From Dokdonella sp. (GTDB taxonomy: Bacteria > Pseudomonadota > Gammaproteobacteria > Xanthomonadales > Rhodanobacteraceae), in assembly GCF_017744955.1 (NCBI RefSeq), contig NZ_JAGIAG010000011.1:1-64000 (forward strand): 64,000 nt of DNA, read 5' to 3'. Of the stretch, positions 24,140 to 33,980 are shown in pieces. Below the pieces are notes generated by a model. That model was not told where the DNA came from. It was given only the letters and a program-made list of their open reading frames with translations, and made no database searches. Position 1 is the stretch's first letter; every line of letters begins with the position of its first letter. A program made the translations under genes and the position numbers.

Positions 24140-26749
24140 CTACGGAATCACGATCGGCTCGCCGGCCTTGTTGTACCAGTACTGGTTCAGCGTCGCCGGC
24201 GTGCCGTTCGGCCCGGTGGTGGTCAGCTTGACGTAGCCGTAGTTGACCGCGCTGGTCTCCGTGTTGACGAAGCTGAAGCCCAGGTACTTCTCGCCGTCCG
24301 TGCGGAACAGGGCGGCATCGCTGTCGTCGAACGTCGAGGACGGACCGATCTCGGCACCCGAGGCCAGCACGGTGCAGCTGGTGCCGTCGCCGACGCAGAA
24401 GCTGGTGTCGGCGATCGCCGTGCCCCAGAAGAAGTTCAGCGTCGAACTGCCCCAGGCGTTGAAGTCGTACGCCTGCGCCACGCTGCCGCAGCCGCCGCCG
24501 GACGCCGTGCTGCACGTCGCGCCGGTCAGCCAGTTGATGTAGAGGCCGTTGGTGTCCTGCGCGATGGCGATGTCCAGCACGCCGCTGTCGACGATGTTCG
24601 GATCGACCTGGTCGCCGTCGAAGCCGTCCTTGAAGATCTCGTCGCCCGGCGGATCGACCGTGAAGGTGACCGGCACCGCGACGACCGCCGTCGCGGGATC
24701 GTTGCTGTGCACGCAGAGGTTGGTCGTGTACTCGCCGACCGCGAGCGAGGCCGAGTCGAGCGTCACGGCGACGTCGGTGTCGGCGGCGCCCTGCGCGACG
24801 GTGCCGCTGGTCGGTGCTGCGCTGAGCCAAGCCACCGTCGAGGGCGTGGCGCAGCTCGCGTCGTCGGAGGTGTCGATGTTCCAGGTCAGGTCGCTGCCGC
24901 CGGCGTTGCCGATCGCCAGTGTCGCGCCGACGCTGGCGCCGATCTCGGCGGTCGCCTCGAGCGTGGTCGGGTCGACGCGCACGACCGGGTCGTCGGTGAC
25001 GATCGGCACGGTGACCGCGTAGGTGCATCCGGTGTTGCCGCCCTGGTTGCCGGAGTTGTAGGCGGTGGCGATCGCGTCGATCTGCGCCTGCGTATAGCCG
25101 AGCGTGGCCGCGGCGTCGATGACCGCCTGCGCGGCGTCCTTCTGGTTGGTGCTGGCGCCGGTGGTCGACAGGCCTTCGAGGAACGCCTTGTCGAAGGTGC
25201 TGCCACCGTTGGCCGCGTCGAGCACCTGCAGATTCTTGCGGGCCTCCAGATTGCACGAGGACCAGTACTGGCCCGCGGAATGGATCGCCTCCGTGCGCGC
25301 CTGCGCATACGTGCGTATCGTCTGGTAGTTCAGCACGCGCCCGGCCCAGAACGGGTTGTGGCCGTCCCAGCTGTAGACCCAGTTGTAGGCCGTGTCCGCC
25401 GGCGTCCACTGGTCGGGGAAGTCGCGGCTGTACGCGCCCGCCAGGTAGTCGCCGGTGCCTTCCGAAAGACCTTCGGTCTGTGACAGGTGGCCGCCGGTGA
25501 CCCAGTCGTGGATGCCGTGACCGAGTTCGTGGATGAGCACGTCGGCGTCCTGCGCGTCGTCGACGCCGCCCTGGCCGAAGGAGAGATCCTCGCCGGACGG
25601 CGAGTAGCGCGAGTTGTCCTGACCGCTGAAACCGTGCGGATCGACGTGCACGCCACCGGGATGGTTGCGCGGCATCGCCGTGACGCCGAGCGTCTGGTTG
25701 ACGTACTTCAGATAGGTCGAGATGTGGTAGTAGGCCATCACCGCGTCGAAGGTCATCGCGCTGCGCGTGACCGAGAAATCGGTGCCGGGCTGCGACGGGC
25801 AGGCGGCATCGTTGGGCGACTCGATGTTCGCGCAGACCATGTACGGGCCGGACAGCTCGTAGTTGGCGCCGTTCTGCGTGATGTTCGGCAAGGTGACCGT
25901 GACCAGCGCGTCGGTCAGCTGCTGCGTGTCGGCGTTGTTGCCGTCGACGTAGCCAGTCTGGCCGTAGGTCGCGCGTGCGTGCGAGAGCGGATCGGGAGCG
26001 TGCACGGTGCCGGTGCCGTCCACGTAGGCGGCGCGGTCGCGCGCGAGCAGCACGTCGCCGGAGTTCGCGTCGACCAGCACTTCCCAGTCGCCGGTGAACG
26101 TGTCCCGGCCGATCGCGTTGACGCGCCAGACGATGCGGTTGCTGCCGTCCGCAGCGACGAACACCATCTGCTTGGTGTTCTGCAGACGCAGCTCGCCGAG
26201 ACCGAGGTATTGCCTGGCGGCCGCCACGGCATCGTTCGCGCTCTTGCGGACCGAAGCCACGGCGTTCTTCGCCGCCGGACCGGTCAATTCGACCACGCCC
26301 TGCACCGACGCGTTGGCGACGTGGACGATCCTGCCGTTCGGCTTGACGGTGACCGCGATGTCGCTGCCGTAGACCGGCAGGCCGCCCGTGCTCTGCGTGA
26401 AGCGCACCACCGAGAAATGACGCCCCTCGCGCAGCGAGGTGCGCACCAGCGTGCCCGCCTGCGCGCCGGAGAGGCCGAGCTGGGCGGCGCGGCTGGCGAG
26501 GAATTCGCGCGCCATCGCTTCCGGCGCGGCGACGCGCGCGGTGAACTCCGGCCGATACAGCGAAATCGGTACGCCGCTCGTCGAGTAGCGCCCGTCGGCG
26601 CGTTCGATGCCGGCCTCGGGCGCCTTGACGCCGCGGGTCAGGGCGGCGCTGGCCGGCGGTGCGTTTCCGAGCGCGGAAACCTGAGACGTGAAACCCAATG
26701 CAGCGGCGATGGCGCTGGGCAGTACCGCCGCGCGAATCCAACTTGGCAT
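24140..26749 (-). CDS. Secreted zinc metallopeptidase (M36 fungalysin/thermolysin-like) with internal IFKDGFD motif
   Basis: 869 residues from ATG 26749 (GGGGAAA upstream). A signal peptide (about 1-26) is followed by an FTP/PepSY-type propeptide (about 65-245), then the catalytic domain with HELGH (H407, E408, H411) and a downstream TEGLSEGTGDY supplying the third zinc ligand (E430). Residues about 585-700 form an Ig-like module (WNIDTSDDASC, TTNLCVHSNDPATAVVAVPVTFTV). DEIFKDGFDG follows at 703-712, and a last 157-residue beta-rich domain ends the protein. It is probably exported as a zymogen and self-processed. The open frame upstream of 26749 lacks a signal peptide context. Confidence 0.92.
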   Translation of the reverse strand: MPSWIRAAVLPSAIAAALGFTSQVSALGNAPPASAALTRGVKAPEAGIERADGRYSTSGVPISLYRPEFTARVAAPEAMAREFLASRAAQLGLSGAQAGTLVRTSLREGRHFSVVRFTQSTGGLPVYGSDIAVTVKPNGRIVHVANASVQGVVELTGPAAKNAVASVRKSANDAVAAARQYLGLGELRLQNTKQMVFVAADGSNRIVWRVNAIGRDTFTGDWEVLVDANSGDVLLARDRAAYVDGTGTVHAPDPLSHARATYGQTGYVDGNNADTQQLTDALVTVTLPNITQNGANYELSGPYMVCANIESPNDAACPSQPGTDFSVTRSAMTFDAVMAYYHISTYLKYVNQTLGVTAMPRNHPGGVHVDPHGFSGQDNSRYSPSGEDLSFGQGGVDDAQDADVLIHELGHGIHDWVTGGHLSQTEGLSEGTGDYLAGAYSRDFPDQWTPADTAYNWVYSWDGHNPFWAGRVLNYQTIRTYAQARTEAIHSAGQYWSSCNLEARKNLQVLDAANGGSTFDKAFLEGLSTTGASTNQKDAAQAVIDAAATLGYTQAQIDAIATAYNSGNQGGNTGCTYAVTVPIVTDDPVVRVDPTTLEATAEIGASVGATLAIGNAGGSDLTWNIDTSDDASCATPSTVAWLSAAPTSGTVAQGAADTDVAVTLDSASLAVGEYTTNLCVHSNDPATAVVAVPVTFTVDPPGDEIFKDGFDGDQVDPNIVDSGVLDIAIAQDTNGLYINWLTGATCSTASGGGCGSVAQAYDFNAWGSSTLNFFWGTAIADTSFCVGDGTSCTVLASGAEIGPSSTFDDSDAALFRTDGEKYLGFSFVNTETSAVNYGYVKLTTTGPNGTPATLNQYWYNKAGEPIVIP

Positions 26750-26889
26750 GATGTTTCCCCATGACTGAGTGAGTGACGAAACCGGCGGTCCGTTCACGCT
26801 CCGAATGGCGAACGGGCGCCGTCGCGCCTGCGAGCTGCCGGCGCTGCCCGAGAATATCCCAGGCGTCTGCGCCTGCAATCAGACTCGTG

Positions 26890-26895
26890 TATGAT
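26890..26895 (+). promoter_or_regulatory. Candidate -10 box for metK
   Basis: TATGAT matches the sigma-70 -10 consensus in five of six positions and stands about 47 bases before the metK start. The -35 region is weak. No SAM or SAH riboswitch is recognisable in this leader, unlike the ahcY leader. Confidence 0.35.
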
Positions 26896-26941
26896 GCGCG
26901 CCCTTTCATCCATCCATCCGTATTGAAGGATATTTGCCGCG

Positions 26942-28141
26942 ATGAGCAACTACCTGTTCACCTCCGAATCGGTGTCCGAAGGTCATCCGGACAAGGTCGC
27001 CGACCAGATCTCCGACGCCGTGCTGGACGCGATCCTGGCCCAGGACAAGCGCGCCCGCGTCGCCTGCGAGACGATGGTCAAGACCGGCGTCGCGATCGTC
27101 GCCGGCGAGATCACCACCAGTGCCTGGATCGACCTCGAGGCGCTGACGCGCAAGGTCATCCTCGACATCGGCTACAACAGCTCCGAAGTCGGCTTCGACG
27201 GCGCCACCTGCGGCGTGCTGAACCTGATCGGCAAGCAGTCGCCGGACATCAACCAGGGCGTCGACCGCAAGAACCCGGAAGAACAGGGCGCCGGCGACCA
27301 GGGCCTGATGTTCGGCTACGCCACCAACGAGACCGACAGCTTCATGCCGGCCGCGATCCACCTGTCGCATCGCCTCGTCGAGCAGCAGGCCAAGGTGCGC
27401 AAGAAGAAGAACTCGCCGCTGCCGTGGCTGCGCCCGGACGCCAAGAGCCAGGTCACGCTGCGTTACGAGGACGGCAAGGCGACGGCGATCGACGCCGTGG
27501 TGCTGTCGACCCAGCACGACCCGTCGGTCAAGCAGAAGGACCTGGTCGAGGCCGTGCGCGAGTACATCTTGAAGCCCGTGCTGCCGTCCAAGTGGCTGCA
27601 CAAGGGCACCAAGTACCACATCAACCCGACCGGCAAGTTCGTCATCGGCGGCCCGGTCGGCGACTGCGGCCTGACCGGCCGCAAGATCATCGTCGACACC
27701 TACGGCGGCTGGGCCCGCCACGGCGGCGGCGCGTTCTCGGGCAAGGATCCGTCCAAGGTCGACCGTTCGGCCGCCTACGCGGCGCGCTACGTCGCCAAGA
27801 ACATCGTCGCCGCCGGCATCGCCGACCGCTGCGAGGTGCAGGTGTCCTACGCGATCGGCGTGGCGCATCCGACCTCGATCTCGGTGACCACCTTCGGCAC
27901 CGGCAAGATCGACGACAGCAAGATCGAGAAGCTGATCCGCAACCACTTCGACCTGCGTCCGTACGGCATCATCAAGATGCTCGACCTCGTGCACCCGATG
28001 TACCAGGCCACCGCGAGCTACGGCCACTTCGGCCGCGCCCCGGTGCAGGTCAAGCACGCCAACGGCGACAGCTTCACCGCGTTCTCGTGGGAGAAGACCG
28101 ACAAGGCGGCCGAGCTGCGCAAGGCGGCCGGCCTGAAGTAA
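26942..28141 (+). CDS. metK: S-adenosylmethionine synthetase
   Basis: 399 residues. All signature blocks are present: SESVSEGHPDKVADQISDAVLD, GAGDQGLMFGYATNET (methionine/ATP site), and the P-loop-like GGGAFSGKDPSKVDRSAAY. It makes SAM from methionine and ATP and so starts the methyl cycle that ahcY and metF (10 and 14 kb downstream) complete. An alternative hydrophilic insert RKKKNSPLPWLRPDAKSQVT is normal for the family. A clear terminator follows, so metK is probably monocistronic. Confidence 0.98.
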   Translation: MSNYLFTSESVSEGHPDKVADQISDAVLDAILAQDKRARVACETMVKTGVAIVAGEITTSAWIDLEALTRKVILDIGYNSSEVGFDGATCGVLNLIGKQSPDINQGVDRKNPEEQGAGDQGLMFGYATNETDSFMPAAIHLSHRLVEQQAKVRKKKNSPLPWLRPDAKSQVTLRYEDGKATAIDAVVLSTQHDPSVKQKDLVEAVREYILKPVLPSKWLHKGTKYHINPTGKFVIGGPVGDCGLTGRKIIVDTYGGWARHGGGAFSGKDPSKVDRSAAYAARYVAKNIVAAGIADRCEVQVSYAIGVAHPTSISVTTFGTGKIDDSKIEKLIRNHFDLRPYGIIKMLDLVHPMYQATASYGHFGRAPVQVKHANGDSFTAFSWEKTDKAAELRKAAGLK

Positions 28142-28161
28142 GACCGGCGTTCCATTGCCGT

Positions 28162-28194
28162 GAAACGGGCCGCCGCGTGCGGCCCGTTTCGTTT
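28162..28194 (+). terminator. Rho-independent terminator of metK
   Basis: A 12-bp stem GAAACGGGCCGC / GCGGCCCGTTTC with a 5-base loop (28162-28190) is followed by GTTT. The GGGCCGC...GCGGCCC core recurs in the terminators at 32375 and 33988. Confidence 0.85.
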
Positions 28195-28301
28195 GCGCGG
28201 TCTCGCGACGATCGGCAGACTGAAGTAGCCTAGCGGGCTAACCGCACTCCGCCCGACGCGGGGACGGACCTCCGTCTTTCCACTGATCAGGACCGCCGCC
28301 G

Positions 28302-29333
28302 ATGCCGTCTCCAATCCGCTCCGTTCTGTCCAGGCTCGCCTGGGCGGCCGCTGCACTCTGCCTCGGCGCCTCCGCACTGCAGGCCAAGCCGGTCGACCCG
28401 CCGCTGGAGCTGCTCTATTCCGACGACAATCGCCTGGTCGCGGGCTCGCTGATCGAGATCAATCCCGCCGGCCGCCTGGTGTTCCAGCGCAAGGACGTGC
28501 TCGACGGCAAGAAACCCCGCCCGCCGGAGAAGATCGACGTGCGCGTGCCGAGGACGCTCCTCGATCGGGTCACGCTCGGCGAGCGCTACATCGTCGGCTA
28601 CGCGACCGGACGCAAGGATCCGCGCGATCCGCTGCACCGGGCGCAGAATCCGGACGGCCCGCAGATGCTCGTCAGCATCGGCCTCGATCCGGCCCTGTTC
28701 CGCGACACGCCGCAGGTGCGCGCGCTGCTCGCCACCGCGCGCAGCGAGCGCGGCCGCGAGTCGCGCAAGATGTTCGATCAGCTGATGCAGGCGCTGGCCG
28801 GTCCCGATCGCGCGCTGCAGGATCTCGCCGCCGGCCAGATCGCGCTCGACGCCGAACTCGGCGAGCGCCTGCGCGAACACGGCCATGCCACCGTCGAGAA
28901 GGTCGCGCGCGATGCGGGCACGCCGCCGGACGTGCGCGCCTCGCTGCTGCAGTCGGCTGCCCTGCGCCCCGCCGATCTCGGCGGCTGGTGGCAGGAGGTC
29001 GGCATCAACCTAGTGACAACTACGCCTGTAGGCGGATATTCTGAGGCGTCGCCAGACCCATCGAATTTGGTGCTGACGACGCTCGAGCTGCTCGATCAAC
29101 ACGCGGTCAAGGTTCCTTCCGACGCACTCAAGCGCTGGGTCTGGAGCGCGAATCCTGCGGTGGCCGAACGGGCGAGCCTGATGTTGAGGCGGCAATCCGC
29201 GGCTTTGGAGCGTTCGACGATTCAGCAAGCCCTGGCCGACCCGGCGCTGCCGGCGACCACACGCAAGTTCCTCGAAGGCCATCTGCGCCGTCTCGAACGG
29301 CTCGATGAGCGCGCCAAGGCAGGAACCGGCTGA
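28302..29333 (+). CDS. Exported protein of unknown function, helical repeats
   Basis: 343 residues with a signal peptide (about 1-28, ending ALQA|KP). The first half (to about 130) is beta-rich with LVAGSLIEINPAGRLVFQRKD and RVTLGERYIVGYATGR. The second half is helical and HEAT-like (ASLLQSAALRPADLGGWW, KVPSDALKRWVWSANPAVAERASLMLRRQ), so it may be a periplasmic interaction protein. AGGA lies about 11 bases upstream of the ATG. A patch around 29010-29070 is clearly AT-richer than its surroundings, but the frame is intact. No family recognised. Confidence 0.75.
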   Translation: MPSPIRSVLSRLAWAAAALCLGASALQAKPVDPPLELLYSDDNRLVAGSLIEINPAGRLVFQRKDVLDGKKPRPPEKIDVRVPRTLLDRVTLGERYIVGYATGRKDPRDPLHRAQNPDGPQMLVSIGLDPALFRDTPQVRALLATARSERGRESRKMFDQLMQALAGPDRALQDLAAGQIALDAELGERLREHGHATVEKVARDAGTPPDVRASLLQSAALRPADLGGWWQEVGINLVTTTPVGGYSEASPDPSNLVLTTLELLDQHAVKVPSDALKRWVWSANPAVAERASLMLRRQSAALERSTIQQALADPALPATTRKFLEGHLRRLERLDERAKAGTG

Positions 29334-29413
29334 TCAACGACGGCAGTGGCGACAGGCCACCCCCACAGCGAACGGTAGCCGTCACCTGGGTCAATCGCTG
29401 AAGGGGTTCGACA

Positions 29414-32353
29414 ATGAGTAGGTCCTGTTTCGCTCTCGCCGCGCTAGGCGCGGCTCTCCTGTTGCCCGTCGCGGCGCAGGCCAGTGGTACACGCCCGGCC
29501 GAGCCGCGCGATCCGCACGCCGCTCCCGACGTGATCCGCGCGGTCCGCCACGACGTCTCCGCGCCGATCCGCGACATCCTGCGCGCCAATCCGCCGCTGG
29601 CGCAGCCGAAAGGCACCGAGCAGGAGCCCTACGAGATCCCCAACATCCTGCTCAAGCTCAGCGGCCAGGTCGACAAGACGGCGCAGACGCCGGGCCAGCG
29701 GCGCGTGCAGAACGCGCCGAACGGGCTGCCCGCCCCCACGATCGACCTCAGCTTCCAGGCCATCACCTCGACCACCTCGGCCTGCGGCTGCCTGCCGCCG
29801 GACACCAACGGCGACGTCAGCGACCTGCACTACATCCAGTGGGTCAATTCGGCCTGGCAGGCCTTCGACAAGACCACCGGCACGCCGGCGCCCGAGACGC
29901 CCGCGCCAGTGCAAGGCAACTCGTTCTGGACCGGCTTCGGCGGCAAGTGCGAGACGACCAACTCCGGCGACCCGATCGCGCTGTGGGATCCGCAGGCGCA
30001 GCGCTGGGTCATGAGCCAGTTCGTCACCAGCGCGCCGTATGCGCAATGCGTCGCGGTGTCGACGTCGCCGGACCCGTTCGGCACCTATAACCGCTACGAG
30101 TTCAACTGGCCGCGCTTCGGCGACTACCCGAAGATGGGCATCTGGACCGACGAGGGCGGCAGCCAGAATTCCTATCTGCTGATCACGCACGAGTTCAACA
30201 CGTCCAGCCAGTATCAAGGTTCGGCGCTGATCGCGATGGACCGCACCAAGATGCTCGCCGGCGATCCGACCGCCGGCATGGTGCGCTTCCCCGGCTTCGA
30301 CGCCTACGGCGTGGAACCGCTGCACCTGCTCGGCACGATGCCCGCGCCGGCCAACGCCTGTCCGTCGTTCGTGCATTTCGACGCCGGCACCAGCGAATAC
30401 CTGTTCTGGGACATGTGCCTGGACTGGACCACGCCGGCCAATACGACGATCACCAATACGCCGAACCGCGTGCAGGGTGCGCCGTTCGTTCCGTTCTACG
30501 GCCCGGTCGCCCAGCAAGGCACCGCCAGCGCGCTCGACGCGTTCGGCACGCACATCATGTACCGCGCCACCGCGCGCGCGTTCTCGGCCGATGCGCCGAC
30601 GCGCGTCTCGCTGGTCGTGAACCACACGGTGACCGGCGACGCCGACCAGGGCGGCATCAACTGGGTGCACTTCAATCTCGACAACGGCGGCACCGCCCCG
30701 GCCACGCCGGCCGCGCTCAGCAAGACCATCGTCGACCAGGGCACCTACGCGCCGGACGCGGAGACCCGCTGGATGGGCGGCATCGCCATCGACGGCAGCG
30801 GCAACATCGGCGTCGGCTACTCGAAGTCGAGCGCCGCCTCGCGCCCGCAGATCGAAGTCACCGGCCGCACGCTGGATGATCCGCTCGGCACCCTGCGCGA
30901 CGAGGCGAACTGCACCGACGGCGTCGCCGCCGGCTCGCAGACCAGCAGCAGCGGCCGCTGGGGCGACTACTCGTCGATGAGCGTCGACCCGGTCGACCAG
31001 TGCACGTTCTACTTCACCACCGAGTACTATGCGACCACCGCCAGCGGTTCGTGGCGCACGCGCGTGTGCTCGTTCAAGTTCCCGGGCTGCGGCGATCCGA
31101 GCTACGCGCTGGTCGCCCAGACGCCGACCCGCATCGAGATGTGCGGCGCCACGGCGACGACGGATCCGTCCTACTCGCTGCGCCTGGGCGTGCTGAACGG
31201 CTTCACCGGTGCGGTCAACCTGAGCGCCAGCAACGTGCCGAGCGGCGCGACCGCGCAGTTCTCGTCGAATCCGGTCAACGCACCGGGCAGCACCGACCTG
31301 ACCATCGCCGGCGGCATGAGCCTGCCTTCGGGCGAGTATTCGATGGACGTCACCGCGACCAGCGGCAGCCAGAGCCGCCACATCGGGCTCGAACTGGGCG
31401 TGTCCGCCGATGCGCCGTCCGCGGTGCAGCTGATGGCGCCGGTCGACGCGGCCGGCGACGTCAAGATCCGTCCGCTGCTGAGCTGGGGCGGCATGAGCAA
31501 CGACCGCATCTTCGGCGACGGCTTCGACGGCACTTCCCTGCCGCCGCTGGGCGGACCCACCGACGCGCTGAGCTACACGGTCGAAGTCGCGACCGATTCG
31601 GCGTTCACCAACATCGTCGCCAGCGCCACGGTGCCGACGACCTCGTGGTCGGTCGATCCGGCGCTCAGCAACTCCACGTCGTACTACTGGCGCGTCACGC
31701 CGCACAACTACTGCGGCGACGGTCCGGTCTCGGCCACGTTCTCGTTCACCACCGGTGTTCCGGGCCAGTGCCCGGCCGGCACCACGGCGACGACCGTGTT
31801 CGAGGACGATTTCCAGAGCGGCGTCAACGGCTGGGTCGCCGCTGGCACCGGCGGAACGGGCTGGACGCAGGGCACGCCGCCGACCGGTACCGGCATGACC
31901 GCCACGGTGTGGAAGGTGCCGGACAACACCACCAGCAGCGATCGCACGCTGACCACGCCGGCGATCACCATCCCGAGCGGCGCAGCGGCGGTGTTCCTGT
32001 CTTTCGACGCGTACCACAAGTCCGAGCAGGATCCGCCGAGCGGCTGCTGGGACAGCTCGTCGATGGAAGCGAGCACCGACGGCACGACCTTCACCTACCT
32101 CGACGGCAGCCATCTGTTCACCGATCCGTACAACGGCCTCGCCTCGCCGGGCGCGCCGCTGGCCGGACGCAAGGTGTGGTGTTACGTCGGCCCCGGTGGC
32201 GCTTCGGCGCCGACGCGCTCGATCGTCGACCTCGACAGCTTCGCCGGTTCGAACCTGCAGCTGCGCTTCCGCATGGTCAGCGATTCGAACACGGCGGCAG
32301 CGGCTCCCAATGGCCTGGTCATCGACAACGTCAAGGTCGAAGCCTGCCAGTAA
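29414..32353 (+). CDS. Large secreted multidomain protein with internal IFGDGFDG motif
   Basis: 979 residues; signal peptide about 1-23. Residues about 100-560 form a single beta-rich domain with paired Cys and blocks such as CGCLPPDTNGDVSDLHYIQ and SGDPIALWDPQAQRWVMSQF, suggestive of a propeller. It is followed by an Ig-like segment (about 565-670). An FN3-like segment (about 680-780) is interrupted by DRIFGDGFDG at 697-706. A C-terminal jelly-roll (about 790-979, VFEDDFQSGVNGW, LVIDNVKVEACQ) ends the protein. No protease or glycosidase motif is seen. AAGGGG precedes the ATG; a strong terminator follows. Confidence 0.82.
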   Translation: MSRSCFALAALGAALLLPVAAQASGTRPAEPRDPHAAPDVIRAVRHDVSAPIRDILRANPPLAQPKGTEQEPYEIPNILLKLSGQVDKTAQTPGQRRVQNAPNGLPAPTIDLSFQAITSTTSACGCLPPDTNGDVSDLHYIQWVNSAWQAFDKTTGTPAPETPAPVQGNSFWTGFGGKCETTNSGDPIALWDPQAQRWVMSQFVTSAPYAQCVAVSTSPDPFGTYNRYEFNWPRFGDYPKMGIWTDEGGSQNSYLLITHEFNTSSQYQGSALIAMDRTKMLAGDPTAGMVRFPGFDAYGVEPLHLLGTMPAPANACPSFVHFDAGTSEYLFWDMCLDWTTPANTTITNTPNRVQGAPFVPFYGPVAQQGTASALDAFGTHIMYRATARAFSADAPTRVSLVVNHTVTGDADQGGINWVHFNLDNGGTAPATPAALSKTIVDQGTYAPDAETRWMGGIAIDGSGNIGVGYSKSSAASRPQIEVTGRTLDDPLGTLRDEANCTDGVAAGSQTSSSGRWGDYSSMSVDPVDQCTFYFTTEYYATTASGSWRTRVCSFKFPGCGDPSYALVAQTPTRIEMCGATATTDPSYSLRLGVLNGFTGAVNLSASNVPSGATAQFSSNPVNAPGSTDLTIAGGMSLPSGEYSMDVTATSGSQSRHIGLELGVSADAPSAVQLMAPVDAAGDVKIRPLLSWGGMSNDRIFGDGFDGTSLPPLGGPTDALSYTVEVATDSAFTNIVASATVPTTSWSVDPALSNSTSYYWRVTPHNYCGDGPVSATFSFTTGVPGQCPAGTTATTVFEDDFQSGVNGWVAAGTGGTGWTQGTPPTGTGMTATVWKVPDNTTSSDRTLTTPAITIPSGAAAVFLSFDAYHKSEQDPPSGCWDSSSMEASTDGTTFTYLDGSHLFTDPYNGLASPGAPLAGRKVWCYVGPGGASAPTRSIVDLDSFAGSNLQLRFRMVSDSNTAAAAPNGLVIDNVKVEACQ

Positions 32354-32374
32354 GCCGCAGGTTCCAGTGCAATG

Positions 32375-32408
32375 AAAACGGGCCGCGCAAGCGGCCCGTT
32401 TTTTTTTC
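32375..32408. terminator. Bidirectional terminator between convergent secreted-protein genes
   Basis: AAAACGGGCCGC-GCAA-GCGGCCCGTTTT is a 12-bp perfect stem with a tetraloop, followed by a run of Ts on the plus strand and flanked by As on the left. It can serve both the gene ending at 32353 and the one ending at 32455. Confidence 0.92.
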
Positions 32409-32454
32409 GTCCGATCACCGCGCGTCTCGACGCGGTGCCGGGCCGCGCGGCGAA

Positions 32455-33909
32455 TCAGTCGCGCGACGCGCGCGGCAGGATCTCGAGGCGCCGGCCCGGC
32501 TGCCGCGACGTCGGCGCGGCCTGGAAGCCGTCGGCGAAGATCTGGTCGGTGATCACCGACTCCTCGACGAGCACGAAGATGTCGGTCCCGCCGTTGTGGT
32601 CGTCCGGGTCGATGTTGCTCGCATCCGACTCCCACGCCATCGACAGGCCCGACGCGTTCACCGCGAGCGAATAGCCCGATTGCGCGTTGCCGGCCTGGCC
32701 CGACGCGTTCGCCGACAGCAGTTCGGGCGCGCCCTGGCCGGGAACGTAGAGGAACACCTGCGGAAAGCGGTTGACCTCGCCGGGGAGCGTGTAATAGCAC
32801 TCGAGCATCACCGAGCCGATGTCGGAGACGGACGACGTGCGGCAGATGTCGTAGTCGTCTGCAGACACGGCGCCCGGGCGTGGAATCGCCACCGTCGTGC
32901 CGCTCTGGCGGTCGCGCAGGTAGACGCCGCTGTTGCCCGTGCTGTCGACGCCGTTCGCGTAGCCGAGCCCGGCGTAGCCGCGAAGCTGGAACGTGATGAA
33001 GCGGCCATTGGGCGAGATCGCCGGGCGATACGCGAACGCGCTCGTTCCTGAGGGATGGGCATTGTCGCGGCTGATCAACTCGGTCGTATTCGCCTGCAGG
33101 TCGCGCACGTAGATCTGCCCGCTGGTCGCGCCGGGAACCATCGCGGTGCCGCAGTTCATGACGAGGTAGCGGCCATTGCCCGACAAGGCATGCGGCATGA
33201 AGGTGCAGCTGCCGCCGCCGTCGGGCTCGTCGATCGATGCGGCCGAAGACGTCGATGCGCTCCCCTCCAACGGGCCGCTGCCGGATGGACTGCCGTCGGA
33301 CCGGACCGACGCCATCTCCACCGCGCCGGTCTGCATGTCCTTGACGAAGATCTGCGTCCCGGCGCCGGGCGACAGGTCCGGCGAGGACGTGTCGAACACG
33401 ACGTAGCGGCCATCCGCGGAAATGGCCGGATTGTTGTCGTTCGTACCGCCGCTGACCGCCACGCCGGCCGCGGTCGAGCTGGCAACCACCAGCGCGCCGG
33501 TCTGCCGGTCCTTGCGCAGTACCTGCCAGTTCGGGCCATACGGAGTGCTGTAGGTCAGGAACGCGACGTAGCGTCCGTCGCCGGACACGACAGGCGCTTC
33601 GCCGCGGAATGCCCCGCTTCCCGAAACCGACAGCTCTTCGATCACGCCGGTATCGAGATCCACGGCGACGGCGCGGTCGCCGTGATAAGTGGAACCGGCC
33701 GACGACCAGTTCATCGCATCACTGGAAAACACCACGGTGCGGCCATCGGCGGACACGTCGACGGCGCTGGACGATCCATCGGCCTCGAGGCCGGGGCCGG
33801 GCACGAGGCGCGCGTAGAGGAAGTCGGCGCGCGCCGGGACGGACGCAGCGGCGAGCGCCGACAGCGTCAGCGAGGAAGCGAGAAAGCGGCGAGCAGTTGC
33901 GAGGTCCAT
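32455..33909 (-). CDS. Secreted TolB/PD40-like beta-propeller protein with C-terminal IFADGFQ tag (copy 2)
   Basis: 484 residues. Signal peptide about 1-28 (ASVPARA|DFLYARL). Repeated PD40/WD40-like blades read VDVSADGRTVVFSSD, VVSGDGRYVAFLT, AISADGRYVVFDT, ALSGNGRYLVMNC and AISPNGRFITFQL. The tail has DQIFADGFQ followed by 21 residues rich in Arg/Pro. It is a close paralog of the product of 34033-35508, with about the same length and blade order, so the two arose by tandem duplication. GGAG is 6 bases upstream of the ATG. Role unknown; propellers of this kind usually bind proteins or glycans. Confidence 0.87.
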   Translation of the reverse strand: MDLATARRFLASSLTLSALAAASVPARADFLYARLVPGPGLEADGSSSAVDVSADGRTVVFSSDAMNWSSAGSTYHGDRAVAVDLDTGVIEELSVSGSGAFRGEAPVVSGDGRYVAFLTYSTPYGPNWQVLRKDRQTGALVVASSTAAGVAVSGGTNDNNPAISADGRYVVFDTSSPDLSPGAGTQIFVKDMQTGAVEMASVRSDGSPSGSGPLEGSASTSSAASIDEPDGGGSCTFMPHALSGNGRYLVMNCGTAMVPGATSGQIYVRDLQANTTELISRDNAHPSGTSAFAYRPAISPNGRFITFQLRGYAGLGYANGVDSTGNSGVYLRDRQSGTTVAIPRPGAVSADDYDICRTSSVSDIGSVMLECYYTLPGEVNRFPQVFLYVPGQGAPELLSANASGQAGNAQSGYSLAVNASGLSMAWESDASNIDPDDHNGGTDIFVLVEESVITDQIFADGFQAAPTSRQPGRRLEILPRASRD

Positions 33910-33980
33910 TGCGAGCTCCGGCAGAAAGGTCTCGGACTCCGATACGCGGTTCCGCGCGCGATCTCCGAACGCGGGGCGCG

